From assembly GCA_963855995.1 (NCBI GenBank), contig OY979716.1, positions 86,630,250 to 86,694,249 of the forward strand: DNA of 64,000 bases, in the 5' to 3' direction. Origin of the DNA: Muricea muricata (Eukaryota; Cnidaria; Anthozoa; Malacalcyonacea; Plexauridae). Under the pieces are notes generated by a model. It worked only from the letters and a program-made list of their open reading frames with translations. It searched no databases and was not told where the DNA came from. Below, one piece after another: positions 1 to 12,718 of this stretch. The first letter of the stretch is position 1; the number at the start of each line of letters is the position of its first letter. The position numbers and the translations under genes were made by a program.

Positions 1-549
1 TTAAAATAAATTCTGCCTGGGCACAAAAGTGAAAACGCCTTGACACACAAGTACATTAGAAGATATATGTCCACTTTTCTTTTGTCAACACTGAGTACGT
101 TAAATCACGCATTGACTAATACAGCACATAACAAATGTATTTACAGTAAACAATAGACCACTACTGTTACCACACTTCTAGAAGAGAACAACATCCCAGA
201 AAACACCAGGACATGTCACCAATTTTGTTTAATAAACTCCTCAATTGCTAATTTGCTTCGAGACGCACTGGAACATCGATTATCGACATCAGACACCTAA
301 TTGTTACCCTGACCCTAGCTCTTTGCCTTTGACGTCTATCATCCTCATTTGCTGTCGGAACAGCTATGTCCTAGGTAGGGGAAAGTTATGAAGTTGGAAA
401 GCATTTTGTTGTGGGGCCAATCGATTTTTGGTAAATTGTACAATCAAAGAGAAGGTCCTTGCTAGGACCAATGAGAAGAACGAACTATTTGTTGTTGCTG
501 TTAATATATTTGTTTAATCAGAATACTTTTACAAAAGGTATAAAGCTGG

Positions 550-1065
550 TTTTTATGAACAATACACCATTCGGTTAACGCCGTACGTTCAATAAAATCA
601 TATGATTGGAAATGTGCATTACCGCTTTTTGTAATGAACACAGACTAAATACGAAAGTACAACAACGAAAATACTTCAGGGGGAAGAACTTAAATTATTG
701 AAATTTAAATGCTTTCATCAGCATCTTATAATCAGTAATTTGGAATGACAATGGTTTTTCAACGACACAGTGTTTATTTTGCAATGTACGTTAAACTAAG
801 CCATACGTTTGAAAGTAACCACCTCTTTATAATGAGCACAACAACGACTTTATACAAGATTCATTTTCACAAGGAAAATACTTCACGCGAAAGAGGTAAT
901 TGAAAATAAAGGTTAAAATTTGAGTATGTGATCAAGATCTTACAATTGGCATGATTCAGGTTTATCAACGAACACCTTGTTTATTCACCGATGTACGTTT
1001 AACTGAAACGTATACTTCAAAATAGCAATACCTTTTCCTAGTGAACACCCAATGAATAAACTATA
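550..1065. repeat. Degenerate tandem repeat, three ~205-bp units
   Basis: Three diverged units share the order CAACGA..TTTATT..TACGTT..ATGA(A/G)CAC. The TACGTT landmarks lie at 584, 787 and 994, giving a period of about 205 bp. No coding potential is seen in 1-1,060; before about 550 I see nothing I can name. It could be a decayed satellite or the repeated end of an element that starts outside the window. Confidence 0.4.
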
Positions 1066-1309
1066 TGCGAAATAAATTTTGCAAAAAAAAATGTTTACAC
1101 ACCAGTAAGGAACTTGTCATTCAAATTGCCTATTTATTCATTGTTTTGTTTCTTGTTTTTCTTGTGTTTCTTTTTCCTCTTTCGTGCAAGCTCCTCATCA
1201 TCATTTGTACTTTGCACCTCCACGTTTCCTTCCATGATGTCCTTATTCGGGGATGTGTCATCGGGAAGTGATACAGGAAGGATATAAGAACTCGACAATG
1301 GTTCGTCAT

Positions 1310-2180
1310 AGGGTAGGTTTAGCGTGGTTTGCGGGAAGGTTCCTTTCCGCTTTTCTTCTGCTTCTTCCTATCTTTTTTAGTGGAGGTAGATGGACTCATG
1401 TCTTCAGCAGCTCTTTTGTTGCGCTGCTTAGACTGCTCGTAAAGAGGGCTCTGGCTTCAAGTGGCTGCCTCCCATTGCATTTCCTGCATCTGGTTTTGCA
1501 GGGACAGGATCATATCTATGAGTTGGTTAGTCAAAGCAGACGACCAAGTATCTTGACCAAAAGAGCTCGGAACGGAAGGCGGTGTTGCAGGATCTTGCAC
1601 GCCGTGAGCTCCTGAGGTGGATGCGCGAAGGCCAGTACGTTCAGTGGGTTGTTGCAGATTGACAAGTTGGGCTGCCAATACACGCACACAGACGTTTGAG
1701 GAGGGAGCTGCTGTTGGTGTAGTGGGCGAGCAAGCATTTGCTGCATTGCCCCAACTGTCTTGTCCCTTCTGAATTGGACCGCTTCCGGTCCATCACTTAC
1801 AAGCTTATTTGGCATAGATTTGCAGATGCGTATAGCTCCCATTTGTGACAGTAGCACAAAGAATGCAGCCGATTGCTCCATCCATGTGCTGTGCAGTCCG
1901 TCTAATTCAGGCTGCTTGAAGCACCATCGCATTAACTCATACACGTCCTGACTGGTGGCACTACTTGATTTGTCCTTGCTGTCCAGGTTGGCTAAGGTCT
2001 GTGTCATTGGGCCAAGTAGATTGTGCATTTGGTCTGCAACTGTTGAGTGGAGGAAATTGCCACTTTTGACAAGGTCCCAACTTTCACGCAAAGCCTGGGT
2101 AGCCTCGATAAGGGCGATATTTGGTTGCGTCATCCATTCACAGTTCTTGGCGCTTAGTTTCTCCAGGAACTCTTCCTGAT
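1310..2180 (-). pseudogene. Unrecognised broken gene, helical and Ser/Lys-rich product
   Basis: I do not recognise the family. Reading on the - strand, a possible splice acceptor (TTTTAATCAG) precedes the open stretch at about 2,180. That frame stays open to about 1,690, and the plausible frame then changes, so a 1-nt shift lies near 1,680-1,690. The second frame meets a TGA at 1,457-1,459 and runs on as a Lys/Arg-rich tail to about 1,320. The first part looks helical, the middle is Ser/Thr/Pro-rich, and there is a short Gln/Leu coiled segment before the TGA. It could be an accessory or gag-like ORF of a retroelement, but no catalytic motif supports that. Confidence 0.35.
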
Positions 2181-2829
2181 TAAAATGTAACTGCGTATCA
2201 TAGGGCCGTAGAAAATAATGTGGAAAGTGCTTAGGTTTGAATGCATCTAAACAAAAGGATAAACGAATGCATCAATTTGTCCTCCTTTCAAAAACGCGAT
2301 GTCACGAATTGCCTGCTTACACAGTTGGTCTCAATTGGGTTAGACAATCACTTGCTAGTGTATCATACTAATGAATATTCGGAAGAATACCACACAACAT
2401 CAAACGAACAATCTAAAGAATGCAAGTATCATATAGTAATTCACTAGATAGCATTTTACTGTCAATTGCAAATCCCAATTCCAAAAAAGTACAGTTAGTT
2501 TAATAAGTTGGCAATCAGTAACATAGCAGTTTCAATAAGTTTGCTCATCATTATTTGTTTTCGTGTTTTCTACCTTTTTTACTCTATTTGTTACAATGAC
2601 ATAAAACTAGACATTATTATGCAACTTTCTGGCTTAAAAATGCCAAAACAAGTGCTATGCAACTTTCTGGCTTGAAAATGCCGGAACCAGTGCTGCGGAA
2701 ATTGCTTGAAAAAAGTCACTTTTGGCGGGCTGGAAATACACCGAATTAGATGTTATAGAAAAACAACAGTATTAACATTAAACTCCAAAGTACCAACCTG
2801 TTACTTGTGCGTTGCTGTGGTATCAGTAA

Positions 2830-3640
2830 AATATGGGCGCATTAAAATTATCAGACACAATTGTAACAAGGTATTCTCTGTCTTATTTAGTCTAGATGAG
2901 AATGTGACTGGCTCAAAATGTGACATTTGAAGTGGTGTTAGAAATTTAAGGCTGTTGAGTGTCTTAACATGAGATAAAGCTAAATAAGCAGCGGCAGGGC
3001 CAAGACAAGCAGTATCAAACCACACAATGATGTCATTCAGTGTTTGCCCCTGGCTTTTACAAATCGTCATTGCATAGGCAGGCACAAAAGGATAACACCT
3101 ATGCTGTTGAGTAGTAGAAGTGTTGTCACACTGCGATTGGTTCATAGCATTGACAGGGTACACAAACCTTTTTGGAGTTTGGAAGCTGTAAAACCTTGCA
3201 TCATGATGACTATTACTGGTTGTCCATTGACAACACCTTTCTTTTTGTCCCTATTTTGACTGAATACAATACGCATACCCCTGTAAATATTTACAGGAGG
3301 CTCATCATTGTCCATTTGCACAGTTCCGACACACATGTCGTGCATGGTTCAATAATGCCAATGGTTCAATATCTCAGAACATTCTTCGCTAACACAACGA
3401 TGTTGATGGGTAAGGTTAAAACTTCTTGATAACAAATCAACCTCATAAATACTTCTGCGGCTGGTCGTCCGATTGTTGACAGTAGTTATTGGTGGTAATT
3501 GGAATTTATCACCAGAAATAAACAAGATATGTCTGCAATTATTTTCACATCCCCTCACAACAATATAGTTACACTGACATATTTTTGAAGTGAAGCCTAT
3601 AAAATGGTAATAATGGGTTTTCCACCAAAACAGATCCATA
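2830..3640 (-). pseudogene. PIF1-family helicase fragment (C-terminal half)
   Basis: Three - strand blocks form a decayed SF1B helicase. The block at 3,349-3,639 has the ISGDKFQLPPI segment (motif III region, GDxxQLPP). The block at 3,142-3,345 has a GMRIVFSQNRDKKKGVVNGQ stretch typical of the region before the last motifs. The block at 2,801-3,163 has AMTICKSQGQTL and AYLALSHVKTL, matching motifs V and VI (KSQGxT, YVALSRV). A stop separates the first two blocks, which share a frame, and a frameshift separates the second and third. Walker A and B are missing. Mobile elements commonly carry such helicases, so an element-derived relic is more likely than a host gene. It is not closely like the Helentron helicases elsewhere in the window. 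Confidence 0.6.
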
Positions 3641-3975
3641 ACCCACCCTCAAAGAAAATAACTGCTAACCAAATGGGAGGGGGGAGATTGTCTCAAAAAA
3701 ATCTTTAATTTGCATAGGATGTCCGGATGGGGGAAGGGGTTATTGTCAATTTTTCCTCCAGGGGGAACTTTTCTTTCTTGCTCCAATGCACAAATTTACA
3801 CTAAGCAAGTGTTTTGTGAAGCATTCAAATCTTAAGAAATTCTTTGTCATGTGTAGCCGCTATGCAACAAACATTTGCACCCATTATTATTATTATGAAA
3901 GAGCAATCTAATTATTTGATTTGAAATCTTGGTGTTAAACATTAGCTACAACTAGAAGAGGATACAATATATTAT

Positions 3976-4188
3976 TCACAAACTATTTAAAAACTCATCA
4001 AAATTCATCGGATGCGCGTTTGAACCATTACTTGGTGTTGCTGTCCCAGACCTAGCTGGCTGATCGGATGCTGGTACAGAATTGTTTTTGGCTTGTTGAG
4101 AAAGTTGGTCTATATAATTCATCAAACTTTGCAATACTTGTTTCGCTTCGTTGAAAAGTTTTTCGCCATGAGGATGTTTTGATGCCAT
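3976..4188 (-). CDS. Small 70-aa helical ORF, unrecognised
   Basis: An ATG-initiated ORF with a helical N-terminal half (KLFNEAKQVLQSLMNYIDQL) and a low-complexity Ser/Pro/Asn tail. It has no motif I know. It sits between the PIF1-like relic and a minisatellite, with no clear promoter. It may be an exon of a larger gene or chance coding; the amino-acid composition looks more protein-like than most nearby shadow ORFs. Confidence 0.25.
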   Translation of the reverse strand: MASKHPHGEKLFNEAKQVLQSLMNYIDQLSQQAKNNSVPASDQPARSGTATPSNGSNAHPMNFDEFLNSL

Positions 4189-4261
4189 TTTGTAGAGAAT
4201 TGATATTTCACGACAATGTGGCGGCCAGTTACAAACTTGTTTACGACAATCGCTGGCAAGT

Positions 4262-4380
4262 TACAGCATAGCACAACATTATGCGATGATAGCACGACAT
4301 AATGTAATGATAAGACAACATAGTGAAATGATATCACAACGTAATGTCATGTAGCACGACATCATGCAATGGTATCACTA
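4262..4380. repeat. Minisatellite, ~22-bp units
   Basis: Five to six imperfect units follow the pattern GATAGCACGACATAATGTAAT. The repeated landmarks CACAACAT, CACGACAT, GACAACAT and CACAACGT recur about every 21-22 bp. No coding signal is seen. Confidence 0.6.
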
Positions 4381-4559
4381 ACTTTGTACCCAGGGTTTTA
4401 TCTCCACTCCCGTTGCTTTCCCGCTGCGAAAAAATTCTGGTCCGGGCTGCTCATGTGACCCATTCACTTCCTGCAACCCGTGGTGGGGGGGGGGGGAATC
4501 CGACAATCACAATGCGCAAAATTGTAATTACTTCGGCGGTTCGGCCATGTTTTACAGTA

Positions 4560-5840
4560 GTCTTCACTTTGCAATAGTGAATAGCCATTTATATTCTAGT
4601 ATTATTTTGAAACCGAAACAGGTGAAGTATTTGGAAGCAGTATATTTTGTAAGAGATGTTATAGCTGTGTTGCCTACCGGTTATGGAAAGTCATTGATTT
4701 TCCATCTTTTGCTATCACTTTTTCATGATAAGTTAACGAGTGCGTCAAATAAGCATGCAGTCGTTATTGTTGTATCGCCACTCAAAGCTTATCAAGAATC
4801 AGATAAGAAAAGTTACCAAGAAAATATATACATTAAATGTGAAAAAGAGGAAAGATGAGATTTGCATTTTAATTTTGTTGGCACCGACTTACTACTCAGA
4901 GATGCGATGTATGACATTATTTATATGCATCGCGAGGCATTTTTGTCTTGTAAAGAAGGAATGGAACTCCTTCAGAGTGTGCCTTATCAGGAATCAGTTC
5001 GGGCTATTATTGTCGATGAAGCTCATTGTATTCTTGAATGGTATGTATGTGGAGTGTAAAATACAAGTACATATAATTATATACTGGCATTTGCCGACTT
5101 TCCACATGTATATTGCAGGAGACAAGACTTCAGGAAAGATTACTCCAATTTGGCCATGTTGTGTGCCGCTTTTCCTTCTGTTCCAGTTGTTGCCCTCACA
5201 GTGACAGCCAGCAAGGCAGATGTGATATCAATTAAGAGCTCTTTAAATTTAAAAAATCCTGTGGAAATAATAGGAAATCTGGTCGACCAAATGTGTTTTA
5301 TGAAACAATTGTCAGAAAGGGCAATGACCTTGAATTCTTTCAAGAACTTGTGGGAAGATTGCAAGTGATTTACTTCAAAAGAAATTGGATTATCCTTTGA
5401 CTATTTTGTATCTGCCACTAAAATGGTGTGGATTTGCATTCAAGTATCTTGATAAACATTTGGGTAAGAAACAATACTATCCCAGTGATGCTGAATCAAT
5501 ACCTGAAAATAGGCTATTTGCCCAATTCCATTCCCCACAGACAAATGCAATGAAGAATCACAATCTCAGCACCACAATCAAAAATAAGAGTTGTATTTGC
5601 AACAGTTGCATTGGGAATGGGTGTTGATATTCCATGCATTAGACATGTTATTCATGTTGGGCCACCACATACCGTTCGGGAGTATTTTCAAGAGACAAGG
5701 CGAGCAGGTCATGATGGAAAATAGTCTGTGGCTGTTTTATACTACAACAACCGTGACATAGCGATTATTCTTGCCGGAATCAGTGACAGTATTCGTGAAT
5801 ATTGCAAGTTTCAGTACACCTGTCTCAGAATGTTTTTATA
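4560..5840 (+). pseudogene. RecQ-family DNA helicase pseudogene with one clear intron
   Basis: RecQ helicases unwind DNA 3' to 5' in the nucleus. Visible motifs in order are VLPTGYGKSLIFHLL (Walker A, about 4,665), VVIVVSPL (motif Ia), IIVDEAHCILEW (DEAH box, about 5,010), ALTVTASK (motif III), FATVALGMGVDIP (motif V, about 5,600) and QETRRAGHDG (motif VI, relaxed from QExGRAGRDG). A canonical intron lies at 5,041-5,118 (GTATGT...TTGCAG), and reading continues in frame across it. Frameshifts occur near 4,790-4,860 and after about 5,350, and a TAG follows motif VI. Many copies of such RecQ-like genes occur in invertebrate genomes, some linked to mobile elements. A decayed host paralogue is the alternative. 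Confidence 0.7.
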
Positions 5841-6032
5841 AGGCTGTCTTGACAATTCCAGATCGAGTTTGGCTTTTCCAAGCTTGAGTTCCAGACGCTG
5901 AAATTTTCTAAATGCTTTAAGTGCTTCTTCGTTGTAGCGATTGTTCAATACTGTGGCAATAGAACTGCCCGGCAGAAATCGAATTCGCAGAATAAATACC
6001 AAAGCCCAACATAGTGCTTTTAGTGGAGCCAT
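5811..6032 (-). CDS. 73-aa charged helical ORF, possible element-coded fragment
   Basis: The sequence contains a long charged helix (EEALKAFRKFQRLELKLGKAKLDLEL) after a short hydrophobic start. It resembles, from memory only, small helical segments encoded near retroelement ORFs in cnidarian genomes; I cannot name the family. It overlaps the 3' edge of the RecQ-like relic on the opposite strand. No promoter or splice signals were found. Confidence 0.25.
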   Translation of the reverse strand: MAPLKALCWALVFILRIRFLPGSSIATVLNNRYNEEALKAFRKFQRLELKLGKAKLDLELSRQPYKNILRQVY

Positions 6033-7100
6033 AAATAGAACAGTTTCATAAGGTTAGAAAATTTCAGTGTCTTGACAATGTAATGAAAACAACACCTTAT
6101 TTATGTTGCAGAATTGTAAAATTCTGTGTAATGTAAAAATGCATCATAGAAAGAGGAAGCTCAGCAAAACAATTATAAAGAAACAACCACTGGGCTAAAT
6201 AAAATTTAATTAAACAAACAAGTCAGACTTGGTTAAGTTTAGCATTGTTGATGTCCAGTCTTACTGGTCAAAAGATTTGAAAAAAAATAGTGTAGTTTAC
6301 ATTAATGAACCTTATACCCAGCATTTTATCCACGCATCCACAATAATTATAATAATAATCTATATAATAGTATATCATTTACATCATGCCGAATGGTATT
6401 TACATGTAGTGATCAACTGATCACCAGTAGGTATCAGCATCTGGCTGACTTTTATTTTAGAATTGAAAGCCCAATAATGAATTTGAAATATTTAACATCT
6501 CACACGAACTCTAGTGTGCCTGCATGTTCATATAGTCACACAGACACTGAATGCAATTGTCTACATCTAAACTTACCAAGCAAATTAGAATTTGTCATAG
6601 GACAAAACGTTAGTCAGTGGTGAAGCCAGCCTGACAATTTAGTCATGCTATGCAAAATTTAAATTATCACTGTTTGTTTATAAATTGATTGTTTCCAGGG
6701 TATATAGACATGAAAATATTGACATAGCATGACTTAACTGTTGGGCTGGCTTGGCTACTAATGTAAATACCTTCGGTGTTATTAGACAAAGTAAAATAAT
6801 TAGTCAATATTGTCAAATTCATGTTCATAAAATTATTCTTCAGCCAATTTCCTCTTTATCCAATTCAATAGGTGATTCTAACATCAGATTCTGTTTATGT
6901 TTCTGCTGCCATTTATCTAATTTCACTTCATTTGAATCATTGCTGCGGAATGATGCATGCTTTCAATTTGGTTGAGTGGAGAATGGTTTCAGAACATGAA
7001 GGTCTCTCAACACTTTTAATTCGTTTTTTGCAGATGATGCATAGCTGTGTGATGACGACTTTTTTCCTCGGTAAAACATGTAATCAAAATTTTCCACAAT
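6033..7100. other. No supportable gene
   Basis: AT-rich DNA. Short ORFs here have no protein-like composition or motifs. I see no RNA gene or terminal repeat. Confidence 0.5.
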
Positions 7101-7102
7101 CT

Positions 7103-10006
7103 TCATTGTTCCACAACAGCTCTGCTTGCAATGTCAATGGCCTTATCTGTTTTATTGGCAACTATTCCTTTGATGAGGTTTTTTAAGTCTTTGTTCCTGT
7201 TCTCTTGAAGAAGATCAATTTCTACATTTCTTTTAGCACCACCTTTCCAGTTTGCTGTAGATGCCCAAATGCACTGGTGGGACTGTGCAGGAGAAAGAAA
7301 CATCAGGTTCTGTACTATGTTGATGAGCATCTTAATTAGGAACTGTCAAAACTCATCAGGTACTGACTTGAAATTCAGCAGTAACTGTTTGAATGTCCAG
7401 AGTTGCAAGCCTCTCACCATTACCTTCATGGACTGCATCCTTTATATCATGCAGTATAAAAAAATATTGCTGCAAACAAATGGAGTAATTTCTGACAGTC
7501 TTTGTTGCCTGAATCATTGTTAGCCACCTTTCCAAGAAGAAATTCATCAACAAATGTATTTAAAACATCTTCAAAATACTTCTCTATCTCCTCTCTTCCC
7601 ATTTCTTTAATTTTTTTCTGGTAGTGTTTGTTTAGTAGGTTGACCATCTTGGTTTTCCATACCAAAGAACTGCATCAATGCTTTAATTGCAAAGCATTTC
7701 CCCAAACTGAGAAAAAACTGCTCACAATCTTCGTAGTGTTTAACATCTTTGGTCACATTTCGTCTGCAACTTTTCACGAAAATACCTCATTGTACCTTGT
7801 TCACATCCTGAACTCGTGTATAGCTTCTGAAATACATCCTAGATATTTAAACAAGATGACTATGAGTGTGACATTTTTATTTTTAAAGTATAGTTATACC
7901 AAAATTGTACTTAAGAAAGTCATGCGCGTAGTACTACGCTATACATCTAACAGATAGGTTAAGTGGCATTTTAATGTACCCTAAGGTACGTATTATATTA
8001 TATTGTTTTATTCCTTCGATGAATACATCCTTCCTTTATGCAACAATGCCACAAATTGTAAAAGCAAGAACTGTCCAGATTTCATAATCATAAATAAAAT
8101 ACTATACAGTGGTATATAGCCCAAGGGGGATATTTCTGCCCCCCCCCCCTCCCCCATTGATCTGGGTGTAAAAAGAAAGGGGTGTAATAACCATAATAGG
8201 TCTCCTCAGCCTACACTCAATTGTTGAGTGGCTACTTAGAGAAAGCCATAATAATTTCAATCACATGATCTGAAACAGGTTAAAATACAGTCATGCAGTC
8301 ATCATTCAGTCAGATTTATGACACCCCTTTAATATAGAATTATATAACACATAAAATGTTTTTGAAATGTTTTCATGATATATTGATTTGGCAATCATGT
8401 TTATTTGCTAATTTAGTACATATTTTAGCGCTGGACAGGAATACCAAGAATTATATTAAACTAACATCATTTATTATAATACCTATATTAATTGCATGTG
8501 CCCAGAGTAAACTCCTCTTAGTATGCCAATCTACAATTCTAACTGGATGAATATGTTCAAGTCTGTCTCATGGAGTGCGACATCCTGATCGGAGGTCTTT
8601 TGCACCTGCCAGCCTCACTCTGGTAAGCTGGTCACCAAAACATGGAATTCTAACATTTTGTTAAGGGTCACTTTCTTCTGGAGTTAGTGGAATACGAAGA
8701 GATGGTTGGTCAGGTCTAGATCTACTATCAACTGGTAAATTAGGAGGAACATGATCTTCAGCATTAGGAATATCACATATACCAGCTTTGGAATATATTT
8801 TGTGAGTCCAGGTTTCAAGCTGGTCCAAGACATCGACTGCATCAGCATACTTTTTCTCATCTTTCATTAATGCTGGCAATGGCACAACAACAGATTGACG
8901 GGCCATTTCTTTTTGATATTTGAAAGAATTCAAGGAATTACAAAGAATTCTCCCCAGAAAAATTCTGTATCATTCTCAAGTGCATCTTACTTCTTCCTCA
9001 TCCAATTTAAGTAAATCCATAACGTCAACATTCTTTAAATCAACATATGGAACTTCATCACTTAAATCATCCCCCTTGACCCGATCAAATACTATGCTTG
9101 TAGCAACCGCATGAACACTAGTGTTCTGTCTATCTGAGCGCATGTCATGAACTTTTAAAGTCCAGTCAATGTTATCAATGACAAATACAAATGCTTTTCC
9201 TTCTCTTACAAGTTGAACAGCTTGGTCAAAAGAATGCTTGCCAATTTCCTTTTGAATGGTGTATTTCATAGTTTTTCCCAAGCAAATTCCATATTTATCG
9301 AGTCTCTCTTGAAGCTATGAAAGGTTTATACATCAAATTAACATGCAGCATATGATGCAAATTTATACATGTTGGAACACATGACAATAATATGGAACAC
9401 ACTAGCTAGTGCAGTCAAGTTATAATTTAATTGATCAATTTACAGTAAAAACAATTTCAAGTCTAGTTACCAACAATTAAGTCTCATGTAATTTCAATAA
9501 TAAAATTGTCTGGATGATAGTTGTCATAAGAAAGCTTCAAGTTTGCTAAACAACAGCTTAAAACAATATGGCTAACAACTTACCAACATAAATTTGGGCA
9601 AACACATGGGTTATAGAACGCTTTTCAATTGCAAATTAAATTTCCGCTAAATTTCATTGATTTTGTGACAATTATATAATAATGCAACAATAACCTCTCT
9701 GCTAGCCTTTCCTTCGGCCAGAAGTACGGTGTTGACTCTCTGTAGACAACTCAATTCGTGACATCTGCGAAACATAGAGATTGCATATAGAATTACTAAG
9801 CTGGAAATATTCTCTTTATTAGTATCGTAATTCACCATACTGGACAAGATCCGAAACACCATTGGACAGTGTGTTTTCATTTCGTCTAAACTGTCGTGAA
9901 AATGAAAGGAACTCAAAGAAGGGTAATCTTTCTCTCTCAGGACTGATTTCTTTTCTCTTCTTGCAACTATCTCAGAAATAGTTGAACACTTTGGAATAAA
10001 TCTCAT
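7103..10006 (-). pseudogene. DUF6589-type gene, decayed
   Basis: Blocks on the - strand follow the order expected, from memory, of DUF6589 proteins, a family of unknown function common in invertebrate genomes and often repetitive. They are an N-terminal helical block (9,647-10,006), then AFVFVIDNIDWTLKVHDM (8,976-9,281), VVVPLPALMKDEKKYADAV (8,661-8,933), a CFGDQLTRVRLAGAKDLRSG stretch (about 8,580-8,650), a HYEDCEQFFLSLGKCFAIKA stretch (about 7,700) and a C-terminal LLQENRNKDLKNLIKG block (7,103-7,330). The blocks at 9,281 and 8,933 are one frame interrupted by two TGA codons near 8,965-8,975. Frameshifts and stops break the C-terminal part between 7,330 and 7,760. About 7,770-8,350 may be an intron or unrelated insertion. 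The number of lesions makes a working gene unlikely. Confidence 0.6.
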
Positions 10007-10019
10007 TGGAGATATAATA

Positions 10020-12718
10020 ATTTACAGTCAGTCTAAGCAACAGAGAAAACAGTACATGAATGAATATATGAGGCAAAAATGATCTAGTGAAGGATTCCAA
10101 CCACCAATACAGAGCACTGAGTCTAAACAAAAGAAAAAACAGTAAATGAAAACATACATGAAAGAAAAACGAGCTAGTGAGAGTTTCTGAACACCAATAC
10201 AGAGTCCTCAGTCCAAACAAAAGAAAAAACAGTACATGAATGTGTACATGAAAGACAAAAGAGCTAGTGAGAGTTTCCAAACACCAATACAGAGTCCTCA
10301 GTTCAAGCAAAAGAAAAAACGGTACATGAATGTGCACATGAGAGAAAAACGAGCTAGTGAGAGTTTCCAAACACCAACACAGAGTCCTCAGTTCAAGCAA
10401 AAGAAAAAACAGTACATGAATGTGTACATGAAAGAAAGACAAGCTAGTGAGGGTTTCCAGTCACTAATACAGTGTCATGAGTCAAAGCAAAAGAAAAGAT
10501 GGTACATGAAGGAGTATTGGGAAAGAAAGCATTTTCAGTGTGAACCACTGCAAAATTTGATTGCAAAATTTCACAATGTTGTCTCACAAGGTCCGCTATA
10601 TATTTGTACTTGTTGTGACCAATTATGGTATAAGCACAGTGTCATTCCTAGTATAAGAATAACCCCAGTGTCCAAAATAAACTTAAATAAAACAAGTGTC
10701 AACAATGTTGAGTGGTTGTATCGAACATGTAACAATCATTCAAAGAATAACAAGGTGCCTCCATGTGCAGCAATAAATGGGATGAAATTCCCAGTAAAGC
10801 CTTCATTCTTTAATTTAAATGAATTGGAATGCAGACTACTTGCTCCAAGAATTGCATTTCAAAAATTAATGCAGGCTTCTATAGGTAAACAATTAAAAAT
10901 CAATGGCAACATAGTTAATGTTCCAGCAGATGCACTTATGTTAGACCACACAAAGTAGCAGAAGCTGCCAAATGGCTTGTAAGGAATGGTGGCCTTTATA
11001 AAGAGGAAGGTATAACTTTCAATGATTCTTGGCTTTAAGGTAGCTCAAATGTCTCTTTAGTCGATGATAGTGATGAATTTTCAGATAATGTAGAATCTAA
11101 TGCAGCAAACACAGACTGTAATACAGACTGTCAAACCCAACAGACTACTGACAATGAAGATTACTAGAGTAAAGACGAGGTAGAAATACCTGCTGGAGTC
11201 ACTGATACTATGTTAACAGCTCCAGACTTTGTTACTGATAATGAATGGTAGTATACTTTGAATGTTGCACCAGGTGAAGGCAGTAGACCTGTAAGTATAT
11301 TTAGAGACAAACACTCTGAAGAACTAGCCTATCCTGGTATATTTCTAATACAATACGAACAGATTAACTTGTGTCCAGTATAGTGATATTTGCAAGTCAG
11401 AGTTGAGAAGGTCAGACCGAAGAGCTGCAATGTGTGTTAAAAAAATTTTTCTTAAAACTAAGAAATTGCAAATGAAAATTTTACTTGGACAATCGCAAAT
11501 TGCTTTGAGGAAATGTCAAGGTAATAGACGTACAATTATGGCTGGTCAACTAAAACAGGCTGGAGCAATAGATAACATGATTCATCATAATGAAGAATTT
11601 AAATTTCTGAGAGCCTTGAGAGGTTTACCTCCATATTTTGAAAAAGCAAAAAAGGACATATTTGCAATGATACGACAGCTAGGTTCTGCTGCATTAACCT
11701 GTAGTTTTTTTTCTGCAAAAACATAGTGGATTCATCTACTGAGAATACTTGGTAAACTTGTTGATGGCAAAGAATATACTGATAATGAACTTGAAAACCT
11801 CAATTGGAAATAAAAAAGCAGATTAATTTAAAGTGACACAGTAACATGTGCAAGACACTTTGACTATCAAATAAATCAGTTTATACAAAACTTTTTTTTT
11901 AAGTACAGAAGCACCTCTGGGAAAAATTGCAAACTGGTTTTACATGGTTGAATATCAACAAAGATCACCTCACATTCATATGTTGATATGGCTGGAAAAT
12001 GCTCCTACATTTGGTGAAGATTTTGATCGTGATGTTGTTTCATTTATTGATAAAATGATCATGTAAAAAACCAAATGACAATCCAGAGTTACAATCCTTG
12101 TAAATAGACAAGTTCATCGTCATTCTCACACTTGTCAGAAGAAATCAAAAAGTGTTTGTCGGTTTAATTATCCACAACCACCTGTGAGGTCAACTAAAAT
12201 CCTGTATCCATTAGATGATGATGATGATGAACTTGAGGAGCTTAAAGAAATTTGGAAGACTGTATAGAATTATCTGAATGATATGAAAGAAGGTGAAGAC
12301 ATAACATTTGACCAGTTGATGGTAAATCTTGAGTTGACTGAACAAAACTATCTTCTGGCCATTTGATCAAGCCTTAAGACACCAACAGTATTCTTGAAAA
12401 AAAAACCTAATGAACTGAGGGTTAAATAATTATAATGCAACATGTCTCAGTGCATGGTGTGCGAATATGGACATTCAATTTGTACTTGATGTGTATGCAG
12501 GTTCAATGTACATTGTGTCATACATATCTAAAGCTCAAAAAAGCATAAGCGACCTCTTGAGGACAGCTTGTGAAGAAGCAAGGAGGGGTAACTCTAGTAT
12601 CAAGCAGCAAGTAAGGGATATTGGAAATAATTTTTTAAACAATGTTGAAATAAGTGCACAAGAGGCAGTGTACATAGCATTGCAACTCCCAATGAGAAAA
12701 TCTTCTCGTCAAGTGGTG
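10020..12718 (+). pseudogene. Helentron copy 2, segment A: basic repeats, zinc region, Rep
   Basis: The order is basic 30-aa repeats (10,040-10,510), then the Cys-rich segment PLYICTCCDQLWYKHSV (about 10,590), the FNLNELECRLLAPRIAFQKL block (DUF6570-like, about 10,810), and LRRSDRRAAMCVKK (about 11,400). The Rep region keeps a degenerate PHIHMLIW (HUH) at about 11,970 and YIVSYISKAQK at about 12,505, which holds a candidate catalytic Tyr. The Rep would nick and join single-stranded ends in rolling-circle transposition. Stops and frameshifts are frequent (for example the TAG near 10,956 and lesions between 11,730 and 12,460), so no product is expected. The segment ends at the hAT target duplication at 12,719. 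Confidence 0.8.
10040..10510 (+). repeat. Five 90-bp in-frame coding repeats
   Basis: The phrase GCTAGTGAG with its surrounding sequence recurs at about 10,082, 10,172, 10,262, 10,352 and 10,442, a period of exactly 90 bp (30 codons). Each unit encodes RASESFQTPIQSPQFKQKK followed by YMNVYMK-type residues. The other Helentron has shorter basic repeats of about 23 aa at the same place, so this linker expands and contracts between copies. Confidence 0.75.

Noticed and set aside
9972-10442. A 156-aa hydrophobic repeat ORF on -
   Set aside because: It is the antisense shadow of the 90-bp Helentron coding repeats; the + strand reading matches the second Helentron copy.
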